Source of the DNA: Mycolicibacterium duvalii
Lineage (GTDB): Bacteria; Actinomycetota; Actinomycetes; Mycobacteriales; Mycobacteriaceae
Reading direction: 5' to 3'
DNA length: 64,000 nt
NCBI RefSeq assembly: GCF_010726645.1
Contig: NZ_AP022563.1
Location: 1,984,001-2,048,000, forward strand
This document shows positions 34,536 to 43,222 of the stretch, piece after piece. The stretch's first letter is position 1, and every line of letters begins with the position of its first letter. Under the pieces are notes generated by a model. The model was not told where the DNA came from and did not search any database. It saw nothing but the letters and a program-made list of their open reading frames with translations. The position numbers and the translations under genes were made by a program.

Positions 34536-36992
34536 TCAGCTGCCGCCGCCGATCACCTCGGCCGTCCGCAGGGCAGCGATCCGGTCGTCGTCGACGCCGA
34601 CCTCGCGCAGCACCGCGTCGGTGTGCTGACCGATCGTGCAGCCCGCGTCGGCCTTCGTCTGTGACCTGGAGAACCGGCACAACGGGGCTAGCCGGCGGTG
34701 CTCCGCGAAAATGGGACTGTGCGCCTCGACTGCATAGCCGGCCTCGAAGAACGGATCGGTCTGCAGCACGAACTCCGAGTTGCGTTCCGTCACCTCGACG
34801 CAACCGACGTCCTGCGAGGACAGCTCGCGCTCCCATTCTGACGCCGGCTTGGTGGCGAACACCGGGGTCAGTGCATCGATCAGGGCTTGGTCATGTTCGG
34901 CCTGTGATGCCGAGCCGGCAAAGCGTTCGTCGGCGTGCAGATCGACATAGGGAGCCATCGCCTTCGCAAGGGCGGGCCATTCGCGAGCCAGCGGTGCCGC
35001 GAGGAATACCCAGCCATCGGCGGCCCGGTACATCCGGTAGAGCGCATTGAGACCGAAGAACTGGTCGTCGGTGGATTCGATCGACGGACGCCCGGCGTAT
35101 CCGGTGTTGTGGTTGATCACGGACTGCAGTGCGGTACCGAGCATCGTGGTGGTCATGTGCGGAAGTGTGATCCCGCGACGCTTGGCGTACAGGCCGACCA
35201 GCAGTGCCGAGGCCACGCCGAGGGCGGCGATGCCGTCGGATTGCACGGCCGGCACGGCGCTACCGGCGTGCAGGGTGATCGCCCGGCGGTGCGCTTCGTC
35301 GAGATCGGCCGGCCGGGTCGCGGCGCCGCGGCTGTCGATCACGGAGAGCCCGGAAGCCGCGCCGACCGACGGCGCATAGGCGGAGCGGTGGGCGTACGGG
35401 CCGTCGGCGCCGTAGCCGGACATGCTCAGCACGACCAGGTCCGGATTGGCCGCCTTCAGCTTCGCCTCGTCGATGCCGGCGCGTTCGGCGGCATCCCCGC
35501 GGAAGCACAGCAGCACCAGATCCGAACGCTTCGCCAACTCGTAGACCAGTTCCAGCCCCTCGGGCTTGGTGAAGTCGATGGCGACACTTTCCTTGCCCTG
35601 CAACACCTTCGCCCCGCCCGCCTCCGGGAACGCGACCAGATTGCGGATGTTGTCGCCGGCCAGCGGCTCGACCTTGATCACCCGCGCACCCAAGTCCGTC
35701 AGCAGGGTTGCACCATAGGGACCGGCGTACATGCTGCCGAACTCGAGCACCGTCACTCCGGTCAGCGGGGCCGCCACCGGGGGGTCGGTCCGAGGTGCGA
35801 TCTCGGGCCGGGACTCATCGAAGTTCACCGAGGTGTTGTGTTCACCCAGTCGCGGCGCCGGCCGGATGGTGGTCAGCGGCTTGCGGTCGGAATGGATCAG
35901 CGTGGTGGGCTGGCGCACCGGCCCTAGATCGGGATCGTCAACCGTGACTGCCCGGCCGTCGTGGACGATCTGGGGATGGTCCAGCGCTTCGTCGGGGGTG
36001 CGGAACAGCTCGCCGCTCAGGTCGTGGTTGACGGCCATGGCCTGTTCCCACTCGGCGAGCGTGCGGGCACCCACCCGCTCCAGCATCATGTCCCACCACT
36101 CCATTCGGAGTTCCGGAGTGGGCAGCATCGGGAACCCGTGCCATTTCGGGTCGGCCAGCTCGCCGAGTAGGTCGAGTTCCTCCAACCAGGCGTGGATCAG
36201 CCGCGGCGACACCTGCGCGAACTGCAGCCACCGGCCGTCCTTGGTGGGCGCGACCAGCAGTGCATAGATCAGGTAGGCCTGCGGACGTCCCTGGTCGTCG
36301 TAGACGGCGTCCATCGGCTCGAACGCCCCCGGATAGCGTTCCAGCACCAACTCGTAGAACCAGTTGTAAGGGTCCATCGACCCCATCCCGGTGACCAGGT
36401 TCGACTCCACGATCTGGCCGAGCCCGCTGGAGTCACGTTCGATCAGTGCGGCGAGAACGCCCTGTACCGCGGCGTGGGCGGCGCCCCAGGAGGCGTAGGG
36501 CGTCGAGATGTAGGCGGGCCCGGGGCGCAGGGTCAGTCCGCGCTTCTCGTGCATGACGCCGGTTTTCGCCATGACCAGGGCTTCCCAGCCCTTGTAGTTG
36601 CGCCATGGACCGGTCGAACCCCATCCGGTGATGTTGGCGACCACCAGTTGTGGATAGCGCTCGGACAGCAGCTCCGGGCTCAGGCCCAGCCGTTCGGCCG
36701 AGGCGGGGCGCAGCGTGTTGACCATGACATCGGCCCGACGCAGCAGCGCGCGCAATCGGTCCAGATCGGCGTCGAGATGCAGATCGAGTGTCACGCTGCG
36801 CTTGCCGCGCAACAGCGCAGGCCAACCGGGCAGGTCGCGCAGCGGGCTCCCGTCGGGCGGCTCGACCATGATGACCTCGGCACCGCAGTCGGCGAGGAAC
36901 TGCGTGGCCTGCGCACCGGGCAGGGTGGTCGAGAGATCAACCACCACCAGGCCGGTCAGTGGACCGTCGATCGCCGGGTCGTCTGCCGCCAT
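34536..36992 (-). CDS. double-length CaiB/BaiF CoA-transferase (two-domain fusion)
   Basis: 818 aa, twice the family's usual 400. Domain 1 (about 5-395) starts LTGLVVVDLSTTLPGAQATQFLADCGAEVIMVEPP; domain 2 (about 405-818) starts LTGVTVLEFGSMYAGPYGATLLTDLGARVIKVEPL. The acyl-carrying Asp is recognisable in domain 2 (VQSDGIAALGVASALLVGLYAKR) but not in domain 1, where the matching stretch reads TPYASWGAAHAAVQGVLAAL. Domain 1 may thus be non-catalytic or complement the other in an intertwined dimer. It faces a thioesterase across a short promoter. Confidence 0.9.
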   Translation of the reverse strand: MAADDPAIDGPLTGLVVVDLSTTLPGAQATQFLADCGAEVIMVEPPDGSPLRDLPGWPALLRGKRSVTLDLHLDADLDRLRALLRRADVMVNTLRPASAERLGLSPELLSERYPQLVVANITGWGSTGPWRNYKGWEALVMAKTGVMHEKRGLTLRPGPAYISTPYASWGAAHAAVQGVLAALIERDSSGLGQIVESNLVTGMGSMDPYNWFYELVLERYPGAFEPMDAVYDDQGRPQAYLIYALLVAPTKDGRWLQFAQVSPRLIHAWLEELDLLGELADPKWHGFPMLPTPELRMEWWDMMLERVGARTLAEWEQAMAVNHDLSGELFRTPDEALDHPQIVHDGRAVTVDDPDLGPVRQPTTLIHSDRKPLTTIRPAPRLGEHNTSVNFDESRPEIAPRTDPPVAAPLTGVTVLEFGSMYAGPYGATLLTDLGARVIKVEPLAGDNIRNLVAFPEAGGAKVLQGKESVAIDFTKPEGLELVYELAKRSDLVLLCFRGDAAERAGIDEAKLKAANPDLVVLSMSGYGADGPYAHRSAYAPSVGAASGLSVIDSRGAATRPADLDEAHRRAITLHAGSAVPAVQSDGIAALGVASALLVGLYAKRRGITLPHMTTTMLGTALQSVINHNTGYAGRPSIESTDDQFFGLNALYRMYRAADGWVFLAAPLAREWPALAKAMAPYVDLHADERFAGSASQAEHDQALIDALTPVFATKPASEWERELSSQDVGCVEVTERNSEFVLQTDPFFEAGYAVEAHSPIFAEHRRLAPLCRFSRSQTKADAGCTIGQHTDAVLREVGVDDDRIAALRTAEVIGGGS

Positions 36993-37072
36993 ATTCGCTC
37001 CCTACATCTGGGCCCAGAAGTCTTCACGCAGCGTTGTGACGCGCGCCACGCCAGCATGGCAGCGGCCAAGAT

Positions 37073-37088
37073 TAATGTCAATGCATTA
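37073..37088. promoter_or_regulatory. inverted repeat in divergent promoter
   Basis: TAATG at 37073-37077 and CATTA at 37084-37088 with a 6-bp spacer, about 80 bp upstream of the CoA-transferase start and 20 bp upstream of the thioesterase start at 37108. TTAGATATAT just after may serve as a -10 region. Only 5-bp arms, so modest support. Confidence 0.4.
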
Positions 37089-37107
37089 GCGTTAGATATA
37101 TGCCTGT

Positions 37108-37755
37108 ATGGTGCCGATCATGACCGAAGATCCCGCGGTTCGTGGCGGATTCCCGCAGATCCGAAGTTGGCAGGTACCCGCGCTGCGCAGTCCGGGCGGC
37201 GGTGCCGAGTACGGCGACATGATCGATGCGCTGCGCGATTTCCTCGACGGCGTTGCCGGCGCGGCTCCCGACACTGCGACGACAATAGAGCTCGCCCGGG
37301 ACCTGCGTGGGTGGTCCGACCGGTTGGCCCCGGCTGCGGTTCCAGAACGCCGCCAGATTTTCGCCCGTCGTCTGGACCTGCCCGGGCGAGGCCAGACCAT
37401 GTCGCCGAATTTCGTTCCTATCGCCGGTGACCGGGACAGCGTGCACGGCACGGTCCGGTTCGGCCGCTACTTCCTCGGCGGCGGCGGAGCGGTGCACGGC
37501 GGCGCGATACCACTGCTGTTCGACGAGGTGCTGGGCAGGCTGTGCAACTCAGGCGATCGTGCTCCGTCACGAACTGCGTATCTGCACACCGACTTTCGGG
37601 CCATCACGCCGGTCGGCAAAGAACTCACGGTACGCGGCTGGTTCGTCAGCGAAGAGGGCCGCAAGCGGGTACTGCGGGCGGAGTTGACAGACGGCGAAAC
37701 CCTCTGCGCCGAAGCCGAAGGGCTTTTCATCGTGCTGCGTCCGGACCAGCCCTGA
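37108..37755 (+). CDS. PaaI-type hotdog-fold acyl-CoA thioesterase
   Basis: 215 aa. The C-terminal 130 residues form a hotdog domain: HGTVRFGRYFLGGGGAVHGGAIPLLFDEVLGR (the HGG turn and the following Asp/Glu are the usual active-site region), YLHTDFRAITPVGKELTVRGW and RVLRAELTDGETLCAEAEGLFI. The N-terminal 85 residues are helical and specific to this subgroup. Predicted to release a free acid from an acyl-CoA. Starts at 37108 or 37120 are both possible; neither has a strong ribosome site. Confidence 0.83.
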   Translation: MVPIMTEDPAVRGGFPQIRSWQVPALRSPGGGAEYGDMIDALRDFLDGVAGAAPDTATTIELARDLRGWSDRLAPAAVPERRQIFARRLDLPGRGQTMSPNFVPIAGDRDSVHGTVRFGRYFLGGGGAVHGGAIPLLFDEVLGRLCNSGDRAPSRTAYLHTDFRAITPVGKELTVRGWFVSEEGRKRVLRAELTDGETLCAEAEGLFIVLRPDQP

Positions 37756-37800
37756 CCGGCGCCAACTAAGTCGCTTCCGCGGCCGGTTCAACACGACGGA

Positions 37801-38454
37801 TCAGGACTGGTGTCTCCCCCTGGGCGGAGACACTCTGAGCATGGCACTGTACATGCGGCGAGCGGTCGGTGCCGCGGGCAGCGGACGGGACCGGTCAGCC
37901 GAGAATGCCTGGATCATGTACGCCACGAACCGTTTCCAAGTATCAGGTGCCGCTTCGCGGGTCGCTGACAGAACCCCGGCATTGGCCATAAGCAGCATCA
38001 CCAAATCCTCGGGAACGAAATCGGCACGTAGCCCACCCACAACCTTGGCGCGGTCGATCAACTCGACGAAGCCCGCGTGCGCACGGTCCCGCTCGGATTT
38101 CAGGCTGCCCGCACCGGGCGCCGTCAACGTGAGCAAGTCGGCAAAGCCGTGATCGGCGGCCTGCAGACCACAGACGGCTTCAACATACCCGCAGAAACCG
38201 TGCCACGGATCGTCATCGGCGAGCGCAACATCGACGGCGTCGGCGTACGCGGCCATCTTCTCCTGGAACGCTGCGCCGATCAGGTCCGCCCGACTGGGGA
38301 ACCGTCGGTACAGCGTTCCCACCCCCACGCCAGCCTGACCGGCGATGTCCTCAAGGGATGCTTCCAGTCCACGCTCGGCAAATACCCGGCGTGCCGTGGC
38401 GAGGATGCGGACCCGATTGCGTTCGGCGTCGGCTCGCAGTGGTGATTCGCTCAC
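37801..38454 (-). CDS. TetR-family transcriptional regulator
   Basis: 217 aa. HTH: NRVRILATARRVFAERGLEASLEDIAGQAG, then VGVGTLYRRFPSRADLIGAAF. The C-terminal part fits the SbtR/TetR_C_13-like ligand domain common in mycobacteria. Divergent from a DoxX-like gene with a near-perfect 24-bp palindrome 12 bp upstream of its own start, so an autorepressor is likely. Confidence 0.9.
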   Translation of the reverse strand: MSESPLRADAERNRVRILATARRVFAERGLEASLEDIAGQAGVGVGTLYRRFPSRADLIGAAFQEKMAAYADAVDVALADDDPWHGFCGYVEAVCGLQAADHGFADLLTLTAPGAGSLKSERDRAHAGFVELIDRAKVVGGLRADFVPEDLVMLLMANAGVLSATREAAPDTWKRFVAYMIQAFSADRSRPLPAAPTARRMYSAMLRVSPPRGRHQS

Positions 38455-38466
38455 CCAGGAATCATA

Positions 38467-38490
38467 TAACCGGAGGTATACCTCCAGTTA
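38467..38490. promoter_or_regulatory. 24-bp near-perfect palindromic operator
   Basis: A perfect core GGAGGTATACCTCC (38472-38485) is flanked by TAAC and GTTA arms with one mismatch pair (C/A): 11 of 12 positions pair. It lies between the TetR start (38454) and the DoxX-like start (38523), consistent with one dimer shutting both promoters. Confidence 0.9.
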
Positions 38491-38522
38491 CGCTACGATG
38501 GTCGGCGACGAAGGGCGCATCC

Positions 38523-38894
38523 ATGAATACTGTTTTGTGGGTCCTGCAGATCGTGCTGGCCGCGGCGTTTCTGATGGCCGGTGTGTTGAAGTCGACGCAG
38601 CCGAAGGGCAAGCTCGCGCAGAAGCTGCCATGGGTTGAGGACTTCTCCACCGGTACGGTCCGGTTCATCGGGATTGCCGAACTGCTGGGCGCGCTGGGCC
38701 TGATTCTGCCCGCGGTGACAGGCATCGCCCCGATCCTGACTCCGATAGCCGCGGCTGCACTGGCCGTGGTGATGGTGCTCGCGTCGGGCGTCCATGCGCG
38801 CCGTAAGGAACCGTCCGGAATCGCCTTCAATGCAGTGCTTTTCGTGATCGCAGCTGTCATCGCGTGGGGCCGGTTCGGGCCCTACGCGCTTTGA
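38523..38894 (+). CDS. DoxX-like small membrane protein
   Basis: 123 aa with four hydrophobic helices: residues 4-22, 45-64, 68-88 and 98-118. The order LQIVLAAAFLMAGVLKSTQPKGKL...RFIGIAELLGALGLILPAV fits the DoxX_2 family. Some DoxX proteins take part in redox protection with SseA/SodA in mycobacteria; most are unassigned. ATG at 38523 follows GAAGGG. It is followed 29 bp on by an F420/PPOX-type gene, probably in the same transcript under the palindrome at 38467. Confidence 0.83.
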   Translation: MNTVLWVLQIVLAAAFLMAGVLKSTQPKGKLAQKLPWVEDFSTGTVRFIGIAELLGALGLILPAVTGIAPILTPIAAAALAVVMVLASGVHARRKEPSGIAFNAVLFVIAAVIAWGRFGPYAL

Positions 38895-38923
38895 GTTCAC
38901 GCCCACTCGGTTAGGAAGAATCC

Positions 38924-39313
38924 ATGGCCAACATTCCCGCCTCCCACCGCGACCTGATCGAAGCGCCTGGCATCGCATCGCTGAGCACCATCGGCGCCGA
39001 TGGCACACCCCAGGTCACAGCGCTCTGGTACCTCGCCGACGGCGACAAGGTGAAGACATCGCTGATGACCACCCGGCAGAAGTACAAGAACGTGGTGGCA
39101 CACCCCAAGGCGACGCTGTTCATCATCGACCCGACCAACCCGTTCCGCACCCTCGAGGTGCGCGCGGACGCCTCCATCGAAGAGGATCCCGCCCTGGGAT
39201 TGTTCGAGAGAATCGTCCGCCACTACGGCCAGGACCCGGACAACTTCCCCGCTCCTCGCGACAATCGCGTTGTCCTCGTCCTCACCCCGACCAGAGTCGT
39301 CACGCAGGGTTGA
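38924..39313 (+). CDS. PPOX-class (probably F420-dependent) oxidoreductase
   Basis: 129 aa split-barrel protein of pyridoxamine-phosphate-oxidase type. ASLSTIGADGTPQVTALWYLADGDKVKTSLMTTRQKYKNV is the cofactor-binding first half, and NPFRTLEVRADASIEED the dimer-face strands. Its short length and TRQKYKNV motif match the mycobacterial branch that uses F420 rather than FMN (Rv1155/Rv2074-like). Probably reduces or detoxifies a small planar substrate. Preceded by TAGGAAG. Confidence 0.82.
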   Translation: MANIPASHRDLIEAPGIASLSTIGADGTPQVTALWYLADGDKVKTSLMTTRQKYKNVVAHPKATLFIIDPTNPFRTLEVRADASIEEDPALGLFERIVRHYGQDPDNFPAPRDNRVVLVLTPTRVVTQG

Positions 39314-39523
39314 TGACCGGCCGGTCGCACCGGAAATCTTTGCGGTGCAGAGCATTCAGCTCTCGTTTCGCGCAGTCACACCGCCGAGGTCGAGCGGGAC
39401 GTCGCACACCGCAACCGGGACTGCCGGAAGGCCCTTGAAGTAACAGGTCGCTAACCAGGTGAACCATGTCATTGGTGGGGGTGCGATGATGCCGGTATCG
39501 ACCGGATCGACATAGGAGCAATC

Positions 39524-40306
39524 GTGACCGACACGACCAACCTGGCCACCATCGAGTTCCAGGTGAGCGACCACGTCGCCACCGTGGCGCTCGATCGGCC
39601 CGAGAAGATGAACAGCTTCACCGAGCAGATGGCCGCCGACCTCGCCGCGGTCTGGGCCCGGGTCCGCGACGACGACGACATCCACGTTGCGGTGCTACAA
39701 GCCAACGGCGAGCGGGCCTTCTGTACCGGCATCGACGTGGCCCAGGGAATCTGGTGGGACCACAAGTCCATCTTCAACCAGGAGGATCCGGGCGTCCTGC
39801 TGGGTCCGAAGGCACACAAGGTGTGGAAGCCGGTGATCGCCGCGTTGCACGGCGTCGTAGCAGGCGGCGCGATGTACTTCGTCAACGAATGCGATTTCGC
39901 GATCTGTGCCGAGACCACCACGTTCTTCGACCCGCACGCCAACGCGGGCATCGTCTCGGCACTTGAGCCGATGGGCATGCTGCCGCTCGGCGTGCCCTAC
40001 GGCGAGGTGATGCGCTGGGCGCTGCTGGGCAGCGAGGAACGGATGACGGCCCAGACCGCGTTGCGTATCGGCCTGGTCACCGAGATCGTCCCCGACGATC
40101 AACTGCGGGACCGCGCCGCCGAGTTGGCAGCCGAGATCGCCGCGCGCCGGCCCGAAGGGATTCAGGGAACGGTCCGGGCCATGTGGGAGGCGCGTGATCT
40201 ACCGCCGACGCTCGCTGCGCGGCAAGGCAAGTTCTACACCGACCTCGGCAACGCCGGCGCCGAGCCCGACTCACTCAACAACAAGAAGAAGCCGCGGACT
40301 CGCTGA
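39524..40306 (+). CDS. enoyl-CoA hydratase/isomerase family protein
   Basis: 260 aa crotonase-fold protein from GTG at 39524 (AGGAG upstream). First oxyanion segment ERAFCTGIDV, second LHGVVAGGAMYFV. The position usually carrying the second Glu is ANAGIVSALEPMG, with one Glu. The C-terminus ends in a basic NNKKKPRTR tail. Hydration or isomerisation of an enoyl-CoA is expected. It stands alone, 210 bp after the preceding gene. Confidence 0.86.
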   Translation: MTDTTNLATIEFQVSDHVATVALDRPEKMNSFTEQMAADLAAVWARVRDDDDIHVAVLQANGERAFCTGIDVAQGIWWDHKSIFNQEDPGVLLGPKAHKVWKPVIAALHGVVAGGAMYFVNECDFAICAETTTFFDPHANAGIVSALEPMGMLPLGVPYGEVMRWALLGSEERMTAQTALRIGLVTEIVPDDQLRDRAAELAAEIAARRPEGIQGTVRAMWEARDLPPTLAARQGKFYTDLGNAGAEPDSLNNKKKPRTR

Positions 40307-40419
40307 GAAGCCGACGACCGGTAGCCCTGCTGGGCGTCACGCGGCCCGGCGCGAGGTCATTGCCAGCTCACCTTAGAGATAGTTATATAGTTAGCGAGTT
40401 CTCGGCGAATGGGAGTCAC

Positions 40420-41331
40420 GTGCACTACAACCTGATGTTCCCGATGCGGGCGGTCAAGCATTGGAATCGGTGGTGCGAGGGCGCCACCATCGGCGATATC
40501 GCGAAGCTGGTAGAGGAAGCCGGCTTCGACGCGTTCTCCATGTCCGAGCACCCCTATCCCGATCGGGATTGGCTGGCCCATGGCGGCCACCACGCGTTCG
40601 ATCCGTTCGTGTCGTTGAGCTTCGCGGCGGCCGCGACCACCCGTATCCGGGTGATGACCTACATCCTGGTATCGGGATACCGCAGCCCGTATCTCACGGC
40701 CAAGGGAGCGGCGAGCCTGGACCTATTGTCCGGAGGCCGTTTCACGCTGGGCACCGGAGCCGGCTATCTGAAATCGGAATTCGAGGCGCTGGGAGCCGAT
40801 TTCGGCCGCCGCGGCGCCTTGCTCGACGAAGCCATCGCCGCATGGCGGGCGGCGTGGGCCGGCGTTGATCACGACGGCCCGGAGTTCGGGGTCAGCGGTC
40901 ACCTCGCGCTGCCGCCACCGCTGACTGCCGGCGGGCCGCCGATCTGGATCGGTGGCAACGGAGCGGCCGCACAACGCCGTGTCGTCGAGACGGCCGACGG
41001 CTGGATGCCGATGGCGGCGTCGGGTGAGATGGCGGCCATCACCCGGGCCCGTCCGCTGGAAGACATCGACACGTTGGGGAACTGGATCGCGACGGTCAAC
41101 AAGCGGCGGGCCGAACTCGACCGCGGCCCCGCCGACGTGTCCTTCGTCCCGTTCGAGGCGGACCTGCTCGCCAGCGGCGACTGCACCGCGTTCACCGCCG
41201 CTGTGCAGCCCAAGCTGGACGATTACGCCGGGGCGGGCGTCACCTGGATCACCGTCGAGCCGGCCAGCCGGAGTTTCTCCGACTTCCGCACCGATATCGA
41301 GCTGCTGGCCTCTCAACTGATCCACCGCTGA
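40420..41331 (+). CDS. LLM-class F420-dependent oxidoreductase
   Basis: 303 aa from GTG at 40420 with GGGAG 4 nt upstream. Landmarks: FDAFSMSEHPYP, TTRIRVMTYILVSGYRSPYLTAKGAASLDLLSGGRFTLGTGAGYLKSEF, PPIWIGGNGAAAQ. It belongs to a different branch from the 8820/20125 and 15509 enzymes. An AT-rich stretch (40373-40400, TTAGAGATA and TATATAGT) upstream is the likely promoter. It is followed 13 bp on by an alpha/beta-hydrolase and then a thioesterase. Confidence 0.87.
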   Translation: MHYNLMFPMRAVKHWNRWCEGATIGDIAKLVEEAGFDAFSMSEHPYPDRDWLAHGGHHAFDPFVSLSFAAAATTRIRVMTYILVSGYRSPYLTAKGAASLDLLSGGRFTLGTGAGYLKSEFEALGADFGRRGALLDEAIAAWRAAWAGVDHDGPEFGVSGHLALPPPLTAGGPPIWIGGNGAAAQRRVVETADGWMPMAASGEMAAITRARPLEDIDTLGNWIATVNKRRAELDRGPADVSFVPFEADLLASGDCTAFTAAVQPKLDDYAGAGVTWITVEPASRSFSDFRTDIELLASQLIHR

Positions 41332-41344
41332 ACGGCAGCGAACC

Positions 41345-42082
41345 ATGGCCCTGCCCGATCTTGTCCTGGTCCACGGCGGCGAGCACGCCGGCGATTGCTG
41401 GGATCTGACCGTCGCCGAACTGCGCCGTCAGGCACCGCAATTGCGCACCCTGGCGGTGGATCTGCCGGGCCGCGGACGTACACCGGGAAATCTCGGCACC
41501 GCGACGATCGGCGAGTGGGTGGACTCCGTCGTCGCCGACATCGAAGCCGAGGGCCTGGGCGACATCGTGATCGCCGGCCACTCGATGGCCGGGGTGACGG
41601 TGCCCGGCGTCGTCGCCAAGCTCGGCTCGGCGCGGGTGCGGGAGATGGTCTTTGCCGCGGCGTTCGTACCGCCCCAGGGACAGGCGATCGTGGACACCTT
41701 GGGCGGCCCGCTGGCAGTCTTCGCGCGATACGCGGCCAGGGGTGGCAGGTCGTTCAAGGTGCCCGGACTGGCGGCTCAATACGCCTTCTGCAACGGCATG
41801 ACACGACAACAGCGCCGACTGACTCTGTCGAAGTTGTATACCGAATCCGCGCGGATCGGTGCCGAACCCGTGGACCGCAGCGGGCTACCGGACGACGTGC
41901 CGCGCACCTGGATCCTGACCACCCGCGACCGAGCTCTGTCGCAGAAGTCCCAGCGGGCCAGCATGGCCGCACTCGGCGGGGTCGAGGACGTGATCCCCAT
42001 CGACGCGTGCCACGACGTGATGTTCAGCCACCCGGAACTCTTGGCACAGATCCTGGTCGAGCGATGCCGACTGCGAGAATGA
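41345..42082 (+). CDS. alpha/beta-hydrolase
   Basis: 245 aa. VHGGEHAGDCWD carries the oxyanion HG motif, AGHSMAG is the nucleophile elbow, an Asp lies in TTRDRALS, and DACHDVMFSHPELL supplies the histidine. It looks like small ester hydrolases of the hydroxynitrile-lyase/methylesterase type (HSMAG rather than GDSAGG). Sits between an LLM enzyme and a thioesterase in one transcript. Might cleave an ester or lactone; this is inferred from context. Confidence 0.85.
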   Translation: MALPDLVLVHGGEHAGDCWDLTVAELRRQAPQLRTLAVDLPGRGRTPGNLGTATIGEWVDSVVADIEAEGLGDIVIAGHSMAGVTVPGVVAKLGSARVREMVFAAAFVPPQGQAIVDTLGGPLAVFARYAARGGRSFKVPGLAAQYAFCNGMTRQQRRLTLSKLYTESARIGAEPVDRSGLPDDVPRTWILTTRDRALSQKSQRASMAALGGVEDVIPIDACHDVMFSHPELLAQILVERCRLRE

Positions 42083-42089
42083 GGGTGAG

Positions 42090-42938
42090 ATGACAGACTC
42101 ATCAGCAAAGCCGTCCAGATCCGTGCCGAGTTGCTTCTTCGTCACCGACGGCAAAGGCTATGTGCCAACCGCTTTGGCGAGAGGACCATGGGGGCCCTCG
42201 CTCAGCGGTAACTACGTCGGCGGATTACTCGGGCGGACGGCCGAGCAAGCAGTCGACGATGTCGACCTGCAACCCGCTCGACTGACGGTCGACCTGCTCA
42301 GACCGGTGGCGCTGCAACCCGTGCAGGTGCGTTCGTCGGTGGTGCGGGACGGCCGCCGGCTTCGACTGGTCGACACGGTCATGACCCAGAACGACGTCAT
42401 CGTGGCAAGGTCCAGCGCACTGTTCCTCCGTCGTGGCGAACACGCCGAGAACGCGGTGTGGACGACGCCCATCACGATGCCCGCGATCCCGCCGGAACCC
42501 GATGTGGTCGATGACGACCTGCCTATGTTGCTCCATTCGTTCGGTCGCGATCCGGTCGCAGGCAGTCGCGGGGTCGGGGTCACCGAATGGCGGCACGACG
42601 GGCAGAAATTCGCCTGGGTGCGGGAGACGAAGCTGCTCGTCGACGACGAGCCACTGTCGCCCTTCACCCGCGCGGTCATGGCCGGCGACGTGACAAGTTC
42701 GCTAACCCATTGGGGCACTGAAGGTCTGCAGTTCATCAACGCGGACTACACCGTCACGCTCAGCAGGTTGCCCCAGGGTGTCTACATCGGATTGGCGTCG
42801 GTGACGCATTACCGCCATGCCGGCGTCGCCACCGGCGTGGCAACACTGTTCGACGAGACGGGACCCATCGGCAGCGGCATGGCAACGGCGCTGACGAACC
42901 CCGGTTTCACCGTCCCGCCGTCGATGGTGTCGAACTGA
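42090..42938 (+). CDS. acyl-CoA thioesterase-like double-hotdog protein
   Basis: 282 aa. The first hotdog includes RGPWGPSLSGNYVGGLLGRTAEQ and LTVDLLRPVALQPVQVRSSVVRDGRRLRL, the second QFINADYTVTLSRLPQGVYIGL and ATLFDETGPIGSG, the classic ending of TesB/thioesterase-like (4HBT_3) proteins. Last gene of the LLM-hydrolase-thioesterase run, 7 bp after the hydrolase. Probably removes CoA from a dead-end or end product. Confidence 0.8.
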   Translation: MTDSSAKPSRSVPSCFFVTDGKGYVPTALARGPWGPSLSGNYVGGLLGRTAEQAVDDVDLQPARLTVDLLRPVALQPVQVRSSVVRDGRRLRLVDTVMTQNDVIVARSSALFLRRGEHAENAVWTTPITMPAIPPEPDVVDDDLPMLLHSFGRDPVAGSRGVGVTEWRHDGQKFAWVRETKLLVDDEPLSPFTRAVMAGDVTSSLTHWGTEGLQFINADYTVTLSRLPQGVYIGLASVTHYRHAGVATGVATLFDETGPIGSGMATALTNPGFTVPPSMVSN

Positions 42939-42959
42939 GTGGTCGGCTGGACGGAGGTA

Positions 42960-42977
42960 GTCAAGTGACCACTTGAC
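42960..42977. promoter_or_regulatory. 18-bp perfect palindromic operator
   Basis: GTCAAGTGACCACTTGAC: 8-bp arms around AC. The 2-nt centre is too short for an RNA hairpin loop, so a protein-binding site is more likely. It lies 245 bp upstream of the SDR at 43223, in a 284-bp gap that holds nothing else I recognise. Confidence 0.75.
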
Positions 42978-43222
42978 AAGCAATCTGCGGATCTGTAACT
43001 TGCGTCACACCGCACCAATGAGGACCGGGAGGCCGGATGGCGGTTGGCTTCGGCCTGCCCGGCATCGAGATTAACTCGGTTTCCACGCCGCGAACCACAA
43101 TCCGCGGCGTTATATCGGTAGGGCCTTCGTCAATCGCTACGCGATGCCTGGCGCCGGCATCTCATTCGGGTAACCGAACCCGGCGGGTCGGGCAGTTCCG
43201 ACACTGAAAGCGAGGTATCAAC

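Noticed and set aside
33775..40400. A shared TTAGATAT-type motif upstream of 33844, 37108 and 40420
   Set aside because: Only about 8 bp align and the sites could simply be AT-rich -10 regions; not strong enough for a regulon claim.
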